This document shows, piece by piece, positions 14,712 to 25,288 of a stretch of 25,314 nt of DNA. The DNA is from JAURVT01 sp049059935. GTDB lineage: Bacteria; Actinomycetota; Actinomycetes; Propionibacteriales; Nocardioidaceae. The stretch's first letter is position 1. Each line of letters starts with the position of its first letter. The notes below the pieces were generated by a model. The model had not been told where the DNA came from. It saw nothing but the letters and a program-made list of their open reading frames with translations, and searched no databases. The stretch is from contig NZ_JBMGQR010000064.1 of assembly GCF_049059935.1 (NCBI RefSeq), positions 1-25,314 of the forward strand, read 5' to 3'. Both the position numbers and the translations under genes were made by a program.

Positions 14712-14942
14712 ATGAGCGAGTCCACACCCGAGGGTCCGGCCGACGGCGGCGCCGAGGGCACGCCCGGCGTGCAGGACGGTGGCGCCGACGGCGGCGCCGA
14801 GGGCCCCGCTGACGGCGGTGCCGAGGGCACGCCCGGCGTCCAGGACGGTGGCGCCGACGGCGGCGCCGAGGGCCCCGCTGACGGCGGCGCCGACGGCACG
14901 CCCGGCGTCCAGGACGGCGGCGCCGACGGCGGCGCCGCGTGA
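14712..14942 (+). CDS. Small acidic Gly/Asp/Ala tandem-repeat peptide
   Basis: A 76-residue peptide with a strong ribosome binding site (GGAGGA a few bases before the ATG), so it is a genuine gene. After MSESTP it consists of three copies of one 23-residue unit (residues 7-29, 30-52, 53-75; EGPADGGAEGTPG then VQDGGADGGA) plus a final Ala. It has no Cys, Lys, Arg, His, Asn or aromatic residue and is strongly acidic, so it should be disordered. There is no signal peptide. Its TGA overlaps the GTG of the oxygenase gene, which itself lacks a ribosome binding site, so oxygenase translation depends on this ORF. I do not know its function. It could be the oxygenase's substrate, a metal or protein-binding partner, or a coupling ORF. 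I recall similar short DGGADGGA-type actinobacterial proteins carrying inconsistent names, but cannot verify this. Confidence 0.75.
   Translation: MSESTPEGPADGGAEGTPGVQDGGADGGAEGPADGGAEGTPGVQDGGADGGAEGPADGGADGTPGVQDGGADGGAA
14730..14936 (+). repeat. Three tandem 69-bp in-frame repeats
   Basis: Copies at 14730-14798, 14799-14867 and 14868-14936 differ by only a few bases. The one amino-acid change is Glu to Asp in copy 3. Near identity at DNA level, including synonymous sites, points to recent duplication or gene conversion, and copy number may vary between strains. Confidence 0.9.
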
Positions 14943-16186
14943 CGCAGCAGCACCTCGTCGGAGCGCCCGGGCACACGCCCGGGCGCTCCGCGCTGCGGCG
15001 CCTCGTCGCGTGCGACCCCGAGACGTTCGCCGCCCGGCACTGGGGGCGTGAGCCCCTGCTCTCGCGCGCCGGCGAGCTGCCCGGCGGCTTCGACGACCTC
15101 TTCTCCGAGGCCGCGGTCGACGAGCTGGTCTCGACCCGCGGCCTGCGCACCCCGTTCCTGCGCGTCGCCAAGGAGGGCACCACCCTCGGCGACCGCGCGT
15201 TCACCGCGCCCGGCGGCGTCGGCGCCGGCATCGCCGACCAGGTGAGCGACGACAAGCTCGCCGCCCTGTTCGCCGACGGCGCGACCCTCGTCCTGCAGGC
15301 GCTTCACCGCACCTGGCCCGCGCTCGTCGACCTCGCGTCCGAGCTGGCCACCGAGCTGGCGCACCCCGTCCAGGTCAACGCCTACGTCACCCCGCCGCAG
15401 AACCGCGGGTTCGACGACCACTACGACGTGCACGACGTGTTCGTGCTCCAGGTCGCCGGCGAGAAGCGCTGGCGCATCCACGAGCCCGTGCACCCCGCGC
15501 CGCTGCGCGACCAGCCCTGGACGGAGCGACGCGAGGCGGTCGCCGAGGAGGCCGCACGCCCGCCGTGGCTCGAGGCGACCCTGCAGCCCGGTGACTGCCT
15601 GTACCTCCCGCGCGGCTACCTGCACGCGGCCACCGCGCTCGGCGGCGTCAGCACCCACCTCACCGTCGGCGTGCACACCTGGACGCGTCAGCACCTGGCC
15701 GAGAAGGTCGTCGCCGAGCTGCTCGCCGCCACGGCCGACGACGTCGACGTCCGCGGCTCGCTCGGGCTCGGGGTCTCCCCCGACGACGCCCCCGCCACCG
15801 CCGACGACCTCGCGCTCGTCGTCGAGCGCCTCTCCGCCGCCCTCGGACGGATCGACCCCGCGTCGGTCGCGTCGCGGATGGCGGCACCGGTCCGCGCCGC
15901 CGGTCGGGCCGAGCCGCTCGGTCCGCTGACCCGTCTCGCGGCCACGTCCGGGCTCGACGACGCCGACGCGCTCCGCCTGCGCCAGCACCTCGTGGCCACC
16001 CTCGACGACGACGGCCCCGGACGCTACGTGCTGCGCTCGCGCGCGGGCGACCTCGTGCTCGACGGCGGCGAGGCGGCGCGGGTCGCCGAGCTGCTCGCCG
16101 CCGGCGCCGGCACGGTGGCCGACCTCGGTCCCGGTCTCGCGCACCGGCTGGTCGTCGCGGGCGTCGTGGTCCGTGACGGACGCTGA
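14939..16186 (+). CDS. JmjC/cupin Fe(II)-2-oxoglutarate oxygenase (ribosomal oxygenase-like, Cupin_4 family)
   Basis: A 415-residue protein of the YcfD/MINA53/NO66 family. These enzymes use Fe(II), 2-oxoglutarate and O2 to hydroxylate Arg or His side chains of ribosomal proteins. The iron ligands are H161 and D163 in DDHYDVHDVFVLQVAG, and H229 in YLPRGYLHAA; GEKRWRIHEP and a final winged-helix-like region (about 330-415) also fit. FAARHWGREPLLSRAGELP is the usual N-terminal opening. The GTG start overlaps the stop of the repeat-peptide gene (GTGA), and the 3' end overlaps the ferredoxin-like gene by 14 nt, so all three are one operon. The substrate is unknown. A ribosomal protein is the family default, but the coupled upstream peptide is an obvious alternative. 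Confidence 0.9.
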   Translation: MTQQHLVGAPGHTPGRSALRRLVACDPETFAARHWGREPLLSRAGELPGGFDDLFSEAAVDELVSTRGLRTPFLRVAKEGTTLGDRAFTAPGGVGAGIADQVSDDKLAALFADGATLVLQALHRTWPALVDLASELATELAHPVQVNAYVTPPQNRGFDDHYDVHDVFVLQVAGEKRWRIHEPVHPAPLRDQPWTERREAVAEEAARPPWLEATLQPGDCLYLPRGYLHAATALGGVSTHLTVGVHTWTRQHLAEKVVAELLAATADDVDVRGSLGLGVSPDDAPATADDLALVVERLSAALGRIDPASVASRMAAPVRAAGRAEPLGPLTRLAATSGLDDADALRLRQHLVATLDDDGPGRYVLRSRAGDLVLDGGEAARVAELLAAGAGTVADLGPGLAHRLVVAGVVVRDGR

Positions 16187-17096
16187 CTGCGCCTCGCGCT
16201 GCTCCGACACCGCGCGCGAGCGGCTCGACCCCCTGGCCGGCACCGCCCACGGCTACGACCGCTGGCTGATGTTCGAGCACGGTGGCGCGTGGGAGTACGA
16301 CGCGTTCGGCGGCCTGCCGATGGGTGACGAGGCGCGTCACGACGTGGTGGAGGCGATCCGCTCGACGCGCACCCGGCTGCTCGCGATCCGTCGCCCCGGC
16401 CGCATCGATCCCGGTGCCCGGCCTCGCTGGTGCCTGGCCGACCGTCGCACCGGCTCGACCCTCTGGGGCCCGTGGGAGTCCGACGCCGACCTCGCGCTCG
16501 CCGCCGAGGCCGTCCGCTCGGTCTCCCCCGACGACCTCTCGACCACCGCGCACCCGATGCTCCTGGTGTGCGCCCACGGCCGGCACGACACCTGCTGCGC
16601 GGTGCGCGGACGCCCGGTGGCTGCGGCCCTGGCCGAGCGCTGGCCCGACCACACCTGGGAGTGCTCGCACGTCGGCGGCGACCGGTTCGCCCCCAACGTG
16701 CTGCTCGTCCCCGACGGCACCACCTACGGCGGGCTCGACCCCCACGTCGCGACCGACGTCGTCGCCGAGCACCTCGCCGGTCGGGTGTCGCCCGACCACC
16801 TGCGCGGGGTGAGCGGCCAGCCGCCGATCGTCCAGGCCGTGACGGTGGCGGCGCACGAGCAGCTGGGTCCCGCCGGCCCGGGCGACGTCGTCGGCCACAC
16901 CATCACCACGACCGGCGAGCACCGGTGGACCGTCCGGCTGCACTGCACCGGGGCGCTCCCGGCCGGGGTCGAGGCCGACGTCGTCGGCACGCGTCGCGAG
17001 GCGGCCCACCTCACCTGCGTGGCCCCCGCGGCGACCCGTGCCTGGGAGTGGTCGGTGGGCCCGCTCCGGGTTCACACGAACGTCACGGGAGCGTGA
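16173..17096 (+). CDS. Sucrase/ferredoxin-like protein (thioredoxin-like [2Fe-2S] protein)
   Basis: A 307-residue member of the sucrase-ferredoxin (Apd1-like) family, which carries a thioredoxin-like domain with a [2Fe-2S] cluster. LLVCAHGRHDTCCAVRGRPVAAAL supplies Cys ligands (C133 and C141 or C142). ECSHVGGDRFAPNVLLVP supplies H166. In yeast Apd1 two Cys and two His of an HxxxH motif hold the cluster; here the second His position is D170. The C-terminal part (about 200-307) lacks recognised motifs. It starts with a GTG inside the oxygenase gene and has no clear ribosome binding site, so it is translationally coupled. As a redox protein it could supply electrons to keep the oxygenase iron reduced, by inference. 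Confidence 0.87.
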   Translation: MTDADCASRCSDTARERLDPLAGTAHGYDRWLMFEHGGAWEYDAFGGLPMGDEARHDVVEAIRSTRTRLLAIRRPGRIDPGARPRWCLADRRTGSTLWGPWESDADLALAAEAVRSVSPDDLSTTAHPMLLVCAHGRHDTCCAVRGRPVAAALAERWPDHTWECSHVGGDRFAPNVLLVPDGTTYGGLDPHVATDVVAEHLAGRVSPDHLRGVSGQPPIVQAVTVAAHEQLGPAGPGDVVGHTITTTGEHRWTVRLHCTGALPAGVEADVVGTRREAAHLTCVAPAATRAWEWSVGPLRVHTNVTGA

Positions 17097-17391
17097 CTGG
17101 CGGGACAGAAGTGGTCCGTAACGTTCTGGTTGTCGAGTCCTCCACTCGGCGTCAGAAACGAGGGGGGTGGGGTCGCCGAGACGGTGAGAACCAGCGGAGC
17201 ACATGGGTCGGCGTTCCCCGTGCTCCGCGTGTGGCACAAGGGTGTGGCCACGGTCCACGGCGATCCCACCACCTTCAGCACCCGCTCGGTGCGCTGATCA
17301 CGCATCGGTGGTCACCGAGCCCACGACGTGGCGTCCGGACGATCCTGGCAACAGGTTCCTCCAGGCGCCACGTTCGTGCGTGCGGTCCCCG
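17097..17391. other. Gene-free interval with hairpins
   Basis: No convincing coding sequence lies here; the open frames are short shadows without ribosome binding sites. It separates two convergent units. It holds a small CGAGT/ACTCG stem soon after the ferredoxin-like gene and a larger hairpin listed separately. Base composition is slightly less GC-rich than the flanks. Confidence 0.6.
17194..17228. terminator. Hairpin between convergent genes
   Basis: GCGGAGCAC (17194-17202) pairs with GTGCTCCGC (17220-17228), 9 bp, and the 17-nt loop can hold an inner GGG/CCC pair. It may terminate the oxygenase operon and, from the other side, the phosphatase transcript. Confidence 0.45.
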
Positions 17392-18537
17392 TCAGCCGCG
17401 GTGGAGCACCGCGACGCCGCGGTCGTCGCCGTCGGAGCCGGCGGCGTCGAGCAGGGTGCGCGCCGGGTCGGCGAACCCGCCGAGCACCATGCGGTCGGCC
17501 TGGCCCAGCAGCTTGTCGATGCCCAGCTCGTAGTCGCGGTCGGGCGTCTCGACCATGCCGTCGGTGTAGGTGACGATCGCGTCGCCGTGGCGCAGGCGTC
17601 CGCGCACGTCCACGAACTCGGGCGAGGGCACCAGGCCCAGCGCGGGTCCGGCGGACTCGTGGACGGTCCAGCGTCCCGATCCCGCGTGCCACTGCAGCGC
17701 GGGCGGGTGGCCCGCGGTGCGGACGACGAAGGCACCCGTGGGCAGGTCGATCTCGAGGTGCACGGCCGTCGCGAAGCCCTCCAGCCAGCGCTGCCGCATG
17801 ACGTAGGCGTTGGCCGCGCGCAGGAAGCGCTCGGGCTCGACCGCGCCGAGCAGGCCGCCGAACGCGCCCGACAGCTGGAGCGCGCGCGTGCCCGCGTCGA
17901 CGCCCTTGCCCGACACGTCGACGAGGACGACCTCGAGCCGCTGCCGCTCGTCGTCGAGGGTCGCGACGAGGAAGTCCCCGGCGAAGTCGGCGGCGTCGGC
18001 CGAGCGGACGTCCCACGACAGCCGCCAGCCCCTCGGCAGCTCGGGGAGGACGGCTCCGCCGAGGATCCGGTCGCGCAGGTCGTTGAGCGTGTCCTCGCCC
18101 AGGGCCGACGGCAGACCTGAGCGCCGACGGCTGACCTCGAACAGCGCGATGGCCGAGTAGATCGCCATGACGACGACGGCGCTGGTCCGCACCGTCGTCA
18201 CGCCGATGGAGCCGAGCACCAGCGTGACGCCGATCGCGACGGTGACCAGCAGCGCCACGAAGCCCGTCATCCGCAGCAGCAGCGTGCCCAGCAGGATCGG
18301 GACCAGGAACGTGGTGAGCGGCACCAGGTTGTAGTCGGTGAGCCCGCCGATCGTGATGAAGATGGCCAGCACGCAGAGCGCGGTGCCCGCCGTCCGCTGG
18401 CCGTCGCTCGTGCCCAGCCGTGCGCGGAACAGCCGCTGCCGGATGCGGGTGGTCAGGGGCACGCCGTCGAGCAGCGAGCGCGTGCCGGCGGGGCGGACGC
18501 GCCGGGGCGAGGTCTCGACCTCAGGCCGCCTCGACAC
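17392..18537 (-). CDS. Membrane-anchored SpoIIE/PP2C-family serine phosphatase
   Basis: A 381-residue phosphatase. Residues 1-48 are a basic cytoplasmic segment. About four hydrophobic helices follow (roughly 50-66, 71-89, 91-110 and 116-134) with no sensor domain. The catalytic SpoIIE domain spans about 165-380 and contains metal-binding D188 (FAGDF), VDVSGKG (206-212), TAGHPPAL and YTDGMVE (D326). Such enzymes usually dephosphorylate anti-sigma-factor antagonists and so steer stress responses, but no partner kinase or STAS protein lies in the window. The GTG start has a strong AGGAGG ribosome binding site five bases upstream. It is 39 bases downstream of the Nei-like gene and may be co-transcribed with it. 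Confidence 0.92.
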   Translation of the reverse strand: MSRRPEVETSPRRVRPAGTRSLLDGVPLTTRIRQRLFRARLGTSDGQRTAGTALCVLAIFITIGGLTDYNLVPLTTFLVPILLGTLLLRMTGFVALLVTVAIGVTLVLGSIGVTTVRTSAVVVMAIYSAIALFEVSRRRSGLPSALGEDTLNDLRDRILGGAVLPELPRGWRLSWDVRSADAADFAGDFLVATLDDERQRLEVVLVDVSGKGVDAGTRALQLSGAFGGLLGAVEPERFLRAANAYVMRQRWLEGFATAVHLEIDLPTGAFVVRTAGHPPALQWHAGSGRWTVHESAGPALGLVPSPEFVDVRGRLRHGDAIVTYTDGMVETPDRDYELGIDKLLGQADRMVLGGFADPARTLLDAAGSDGDDRGVAVLHRG

Positions 18538-18576
18538 CGTTGCCTCCTGGTTGGGGTGGTCCCACGTGGACGCCTG

Positions 18577-19423
18577 CTACGTGACTCTAGTGGTGGTGCG
18601 TGGCACCCGTCTGCGAGTTCGCCGTTGACAGGTGGGGCACCAGAACAGGTTGCGTCCGGCCATCTCCTCGGTGCGGACGGGCGTGCCGCACACGAAGCAC
18701 GGCTCGCCCTGGCGGCGGTAGACCCACACCCGCCCGGGAGGCTGCTCGGGCAGCGCCAGGGCCCGCTCCATCGACGCGGGGCGGGACGCGGTGTCGATGC
18801 AGTCGATCCGGCCGGTGCGCACGCCCTCGTGCATCATCACGACGAGGTCGTCCCACATGTCCTGCCACTCCGCGCGGTGCAGCAGCCGGCCTTCCATGAA
18901 CGGGTCGATGCCGCGCCGGAACAGCACCTCGGCGCGGTAGACGTTGCCGATGCCCGCGACGACCTTCTGGTCCATCAGCATGCCGCCGATGGGCGCCCGG
19001 GAGCGGCGGATCCGGTCCCACGCCTGGTCGGGCACGGACTCCTCGCGCAGCGGGTCGGGCCCCAGGCGGTCGACGAGCGCGCCGACCTCGTCGGGGCCCA
19101 TCAGCGCGCAGGCCGTGGCGCCCCGGAGGTCGAAGTAGGTGCGGTCGTCCTCCAGGCGCCAGCGCAGCGCGCCCCGGATCTCGCGCTCGTCGTCGTGCGC
19201 GAAGCGGGTGCGGCCGAACAGGCCCAGGTGCACGTGCACCTCGTCGGCGAGGCCCTCGAACCGGACGAAGACGTGCTTGCCCCAGGCGTCGGCGTGCTCG
19301 AGCACGCGTCCGTCGATCGCCGCGGCACCGACGTCGAAGCGGCCCTGCGGGCTCGACGAACGCGTGACGTGGCCGGCGAACTCCTTGCTGATCCGCCGGG
19401 CGAGCCGGTGGATCGTGTGACCC

Positions 19424-19431
<8 letters not shown>
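18577..19431 (-). CDS. Formamidopyrimidine-DNA glycosylase/endonuclease VIII family protein (Nei1-like)
   Basis: A 284-residue base-excision repair enzyme that removes oxidised bases and nicks the abasic site. PEGHTIHRL gives the catalytic Pro2 and Glu3, which become residues 1 and 2 after Met removal; K52 (WGKHVFVRF) is the conserved lysine. The H2TH region is VVAGIGNVYRAEVLFRRGIDP. The C-terminal zinc finger is C245, C248, C265 and C268 (CFVCG...CPTC). A basic tail of 16 residues follows. The GTG start overlaps the rpiB stop by 8 bases. In M. tuberculosis nei1 (Rv2464c) likewise follows rpiB. Confidence 0.93.
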
Positions 19432-19882
<451 letters not shown>

Positions 19883-19888
19883 GCGCCC

Positions 19889-19894
19889 AGTCTC
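19889..19894 (-). promoter_or_regulatory. Possible -10 element for rpiB
   Basis: Minus-strand GAGACT, 6-nt spacer, then ATG at 19882. The match to TANNNT is imperfect and it lies within a likely operon, so confidence is low. Confidence 0.3.
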
Positions 19895-19907
19895 CCAGGA
19901 GCGGCCG

Positions 19908-20528
19908 TCAGTCGAAGATCGGGTCGCGGTCGCGGGTGCGCTTGAGCTCGAAGAACCCGTCGACGCCGGCGACCAGGTTGACGCCGTCCCACAGGCGACC
20001 GGCCGCGTCGCCCTTGGGCGCCGGTGTGACGACCGGGCCGAAGAAGGCGACGCCCTCGACGTGGATGACCGGGGTGCCGACGTCCATGCCGACGGGGTCC
20101 ATGCCCTCGTGGTGCGACGCCTTCAGCTCGTCGTCGAGCTCGTCGCTGTGCGCGGCCTGCGCGAGCTCGGCCGGCAGGCCGACCTCCTCGAGCGCGCCGG
20201 CGATGGCGGCGTCCCAGTCCTCCTGCTTCTCCAGGTGGATGCGGTTGCCGAGCGCGGTGTAGAGGTCGCGCAGCACCTCGTTGCCGTGGGCCTTCTCCGC
20301 GGCGATGCACACACGCACCGGGCCCCAGGCCTTCTTCATCATCTCGACGTACTCCTCGGGGAGCTCACGGCCGTCGTTGAGGACGGCCAGGCTCATCACG
20401 TGGAAGACCGTCTCGACGTCGCGGACCTTCTCCACCTCGAGCATCCAGCGCGACGTCATCCAGGCCCAGGGGCAGATGGGGTCGAACCAGAAGTCGGCGG
20501 TCTTGGTCTCGGCGGCGGTGGCAGTCAT
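19908..20528 (-). CDS. DsbA-family thioredoxin-fold protein (mycothiol-dependent nitroreductase Rv2466c-like)
   Basis: A 206-residue cytoplasmic thioredoxin-fold protein with a helical insertion. The N-terminal ADFWFDPICPWAWMTSRWMLEVE places the active-site Cys at 19 in a CPWA motif. M. tuberculosis Rv2466c has CPWC at this place, so the resolving Cys is missing here and the enzyme would work as a monothiol, presumably with mycothiol. PVIHVEGVAFFGPVVTPAP carries the cis-proline loop. The ATG has GAGGAG just upstream. It lies 8 bases after the GCS2-family gene and before rpiB, the same order as Rv2466c-rpiB. Confidence 0.88.
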   Translation of the reverse strand: MTATAAETKTADFWFDPICPWAWMTSRWMLEVEKVRDVETVFHVMSLAVLNDGRELPEEYVEMMKKAWGPVRVCIAAEKAHGNEVLRDLYTALGNRIHLEKQEDWDAAIAGALEEVGLPAELAQAAHSDELDDELKASHHEGMDPVGMDVGTPVIHVEGVAFFGPVVTPAPKGDAAGRLWDGVNLVAGVDGFFELKRTRDRDPIFD

Positions 20529-20536
20529 GGGGCTCC

Positions 20537-21703
20537 TCAGGTGGACGGGCGGCAGGCACCAGGGTCCAACACCGGCTGGCCCTCGCGCATTTCGTGGACG
20601 AGCGACGCGACGACCGCCTCGAGGTGGCCGTCGTGACGCGCGGCGACCGCGCGCTGGCGCTGGTAGGACGCGCCGCGGTCGATGATCGTGCGGACGCCGG
20701 CGAGGTCGTCGACGCAGTCGAGCCGCTCGGCGATCGGGGCGAGCTCGTCCAGCATCCGCAGCAGGTCGGTGGTGACGAGGTCCTCGTGCCCGGTGTCGTC
20801 GAGGATGAGGATCGCGTCCATGCCGTAGCGCGCGGCGCGCCACTTGTTCTCCTGCGCGAACCATGGCGGCAGCACGGGCAGGGTCTCCCCCGCGTCGAGC
20901 CGGTCGGAGAAGTGCTCGACCAGGCAGTGCGTCAGGGCCGCGAGGGCGCGCACCTCGGCGAGCGTGGGCAGCCCGTCGCAGATGCGCATCTCGAGCGTGC
21001 CGAACTTGGGCGACGGACGCAGGTCCCAGCGGATCTCGTCGAAGCCGTCGATCACGCCGGTGTGCATCATGTCGGCGACGTAGTGCTCGAGCTCGTCCCA
21101 GCGCTCGAACTGGAACGGCAGGCCCGCGGTGGGCAGCTGCTGGAACATCAGGGCGCGGTTGGACGCGTACCCGGTCTCCTTGCCGCCCCAGAAGGGCGAC
21201 GACGCCGACAGGCACTGGAAGTGCCCGAAGCAGGTGAGCATGGCCCGCATCAGCGGGAGCACCTTGCTGCGGTCCTCGATGCCGACGTGCACGTGCACGC
21301 CGTAGATCAGCATCTGCCGCCCCCACCACTGGGTGCGGTCGATCAGGGTGGCGTAGCGCTGCTTGTCGGTGACCTTCTGCTGGGCCCAGCGGGCGAACGG
21401 GTGGGTGCCGGCGCACATCAGCTCGACGCGCAGCGGGTCGGTGACGACGCGGATCTCCTCGATCGCGCGCTCGAGGTCGGCGGCGGCCTCGGCCACGGTG
21501 CTCGCGACGCCGGACACGATCTCCACGGTGTTGACCAGGAGCTCCTGGCGGATGTGGGGGTGCTCGACGCCGGGCGCGGGCTCGACGGCGTCGAGGACGG
21601 TCTGGGCGACCTGTCGCAGGTCGCCGGAGTCGCTGTCGACGAGCGCGAGCTCCCACTCGATCCCGATCGACGACCGCGCGGACTCGGCGAACGGGATCTC
21701 CAT
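20537..21703 (-). CDS. GCS2-family carboxylate-amine ligase (YbdK-like, putative glutamate--cysteine ligase)
   Basis: A 388-residue member of the GCS2 ATP-dependent ligase family. IGIEWELALVD provides E16/E18 for metal and nucleotide binding; QELLVNTVEIVSG, LIYGVHVHVGI and DLRPSPKFGTLEMRICDGLPT are further family blocks. Members join glutamate to cysteine or to other amines. Actinobacteria use mycothiol rather than glutathione, so the physiological product is uncertain; gamma-glutamylcysteine for ergothioneine is one option. The ATG at 21703 has GGAGG nine bases upstream. An ATG nine bases earlier sits directly on that site and is less likely. It diverges from pepN and probably heads the operon with the DsbA-like gene. 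Confidence 0.88.
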   Translation of the reverse strand: MEIPFAESARSSIGIEWELALVDSDSGDLRQVAQTVLDAVEPAPGVEHPHIRQELLVNTVEIVSGVASTVAEAAADLERAIEEIRVVTDPLRVELMCAGTHPFARWAQQKVTDKQRYATLIDRTQWWGRQMLIYGVHVHVGIEDRSKVLPLMRAMLTCFGHFQCLSASSPFWGGKETGYASNRALMFQQLPTAGLPFQFERWDELEHYVADMMHTGVIDGFDEIRWDLRPSPKFGTLEMRICDGLPTLAEVRALAALTHCLVEHFSDRLDAGETLPVLPPWFAQENKWRAARYGMDAILILDDTGHEDLVTTDLLRMLDELAPIAERLDCVDDLAGVRTIIDRGASYQRQRAVAARHDGHLEAVVASLVHEMREGQPVLDPGACRPST

Positions 21704-21741
21704 GGGGTCCATCCTCCACGATCCCCGTCGTCGCACCGTGA

Positions 21742-21747
21742 CACCAT
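21742..21747 (+). promoter_or_regulatory. Possible -10 element for pepN (leaderless)
   Basis: CACCAT lies 7 nt before the ATG at 21755, the spacing used by other leaderless genes here. The hexamer is a weak match to TANNNT. Confidence 0.35.
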
Positions 21748-21754
21748 GGCCTCC

Positions 21755-24304
<2,550 letters not shown>

Positions 24305-24312
24305 CGTCGTGA

Positions 24313-24342
24313 GCCCCGCCACAGCCACGGCCGTGGCGGGGC
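24313..24342 (+). terminator. Hairpin after pepN
   Basis: GCCCCGCCAC (24313-24322) pairs with GTGGCGGGGC (24333-24342), a perfect 10-bp stem with a 10-nt loop, starting 8 bases after the pepN stop. No T-tract follows. panB is then likely to have its own promoter in the next 70 bases. Confidence 0.65.
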
Positions 24343-24412
24343 GCGAGGTGGCACGCTGGAGGCGTCCGGGGACTCCCACCGAGGAGCCGCGAGAAGCACG
24401 AAGGAGAACGCC

Positions 24413-25282
24413 ATGACCTCCAGCACGCCCGAGGAGCCCGCGCCGTACGGCGGCGCCGCCCCCGTCGAGACCGCGGCACCCCGCAAGCGGGTCCGCACCC
24501 ACACGCTCCAGCAGATGAAGGAGCGCGGAGAGCACTGGTCGATGCTCACCGCCTACGACCAGTACGCCGCCCAGGTGTTCGACGAGGCGGGCATCCCCGT
24601 CCTGCTCGTCGGGGACTCGGCGTCCAACAACGTGTTCGGCAACGAGACCTCGCTGCCCGTCACCGTCGACGAGCTGATCCCGCTCGCCCGTGCCGTCGTC
24701 CGCTCGGCGAGGTACGCGCTCGTGGTCGCCGACCTGCCGTTCGGCAGCTACCAGGGCTCGCCGCAGCAGGCGTACGAGACCGCGGTGCGGTTCATGAAGG
24801 AGGCCGAGGCGCACGCCGTCAAGCTCGAGGGCGGTGCCGAGATGGCCCCGCAGGTGGAGCTGCTGACCCGCGGCGGCGTCCCCGTCATGGCGCACATCGG
24901 CTTCACCCCGCAGTCCGAGCACACCCTCGGCGGCTACCGGGTGCAGGGGCGCGGCGACGCCGCCGAGCGCACCCTCGCCGACGCCGAGGCGCTGCAGGAG
25001 GCGGGCGCGTTCGCCGTCGTCATGGAGATGGTGCCCGCCGACGTCGCGGCCGAGGTGACCAAGCGGCTGCGCATCCCCACGGTGGGCATCGGCGCGGGGC
25101 CGTCCACCGACGGCCAGGTGCTCGTGTGGCAGGACATGATGGGCCTGCGCACCGGCCGGATGCCGCGGTTCGTCAAGCAGTACGCCGACCTGCGCGGCGT
25201 CATGCTCGAGGCGGCACGCGCCTACGACCGCGACGTTCGTGAGGGCGTCTTCCCGGCGCCCGAGCACAGCTTCGAGTCGTAG
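24413..25282 (+). CDS. panB: 3-methyl-2-oxobutanoate hydroxymethyltransferase
   Basis: A 289-residue TIM-barrel enzyme that transfers a hydroxymethyl group from 5,10-methylene-tetrahydrofolate to 2-oxoisovalerate to make ketopantoate, the first pantothenate step. Mg ligands are D68 (LLVGDSASNNVFG) and D107 (VADLPFGSYQ). K137/E139 lie in VKLEGG, and E205 (MEMVPA) is the expected catalytic base. AHIGFTPQSEHTLGGYRVQGR and VGIGAGPSTDGQVLVWQDMMG are family blocks. About 25 residues before the barrel (Pro/Ala-rich) are a variable extension. The ATG has AAGGAGA seven bases upstream. No other pan gene is in view. Confidence 0.97.
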   Translation: MTSSTPEEPAPYGGAAPVETAAPRKRVRTHTLQQMKERGEHWSMLTAYDQYAAQVFDEAGIPVLLVGDSASNNVFGNETSLPVTVDELIPLARAVVRSARYALVVADLPFGSYQGSPQQAYETAVRFMKEAEAHAVKLEGGAEMAPQVELLTRGGVPVMAHIGFTPQSEHTLGGYRVQGRGDAAERTLADAEALQEAGAFAVVMEMVPADVAAEVTKRLRIPTVGIGAGPSTDGQVLVWQDMMGLRTGRMPRFVKQYADLRGVMLEAARAYDRDVREGVFPAPEHSFES

Positions 25283-25288
25283 CGGCCC

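Noticed and set aside
14730..14936. Possible CRISPR-like array
   Set aside because: Direct tandem repeats without spacers, in frame within a coding sequence, and no cas genes nearby.
17097..17391. Small genes in the interval before the phosphatase
   Set aside because: Open frames lack ribosome binding sites and plausible composition, and extend into flanking genes as shadows.
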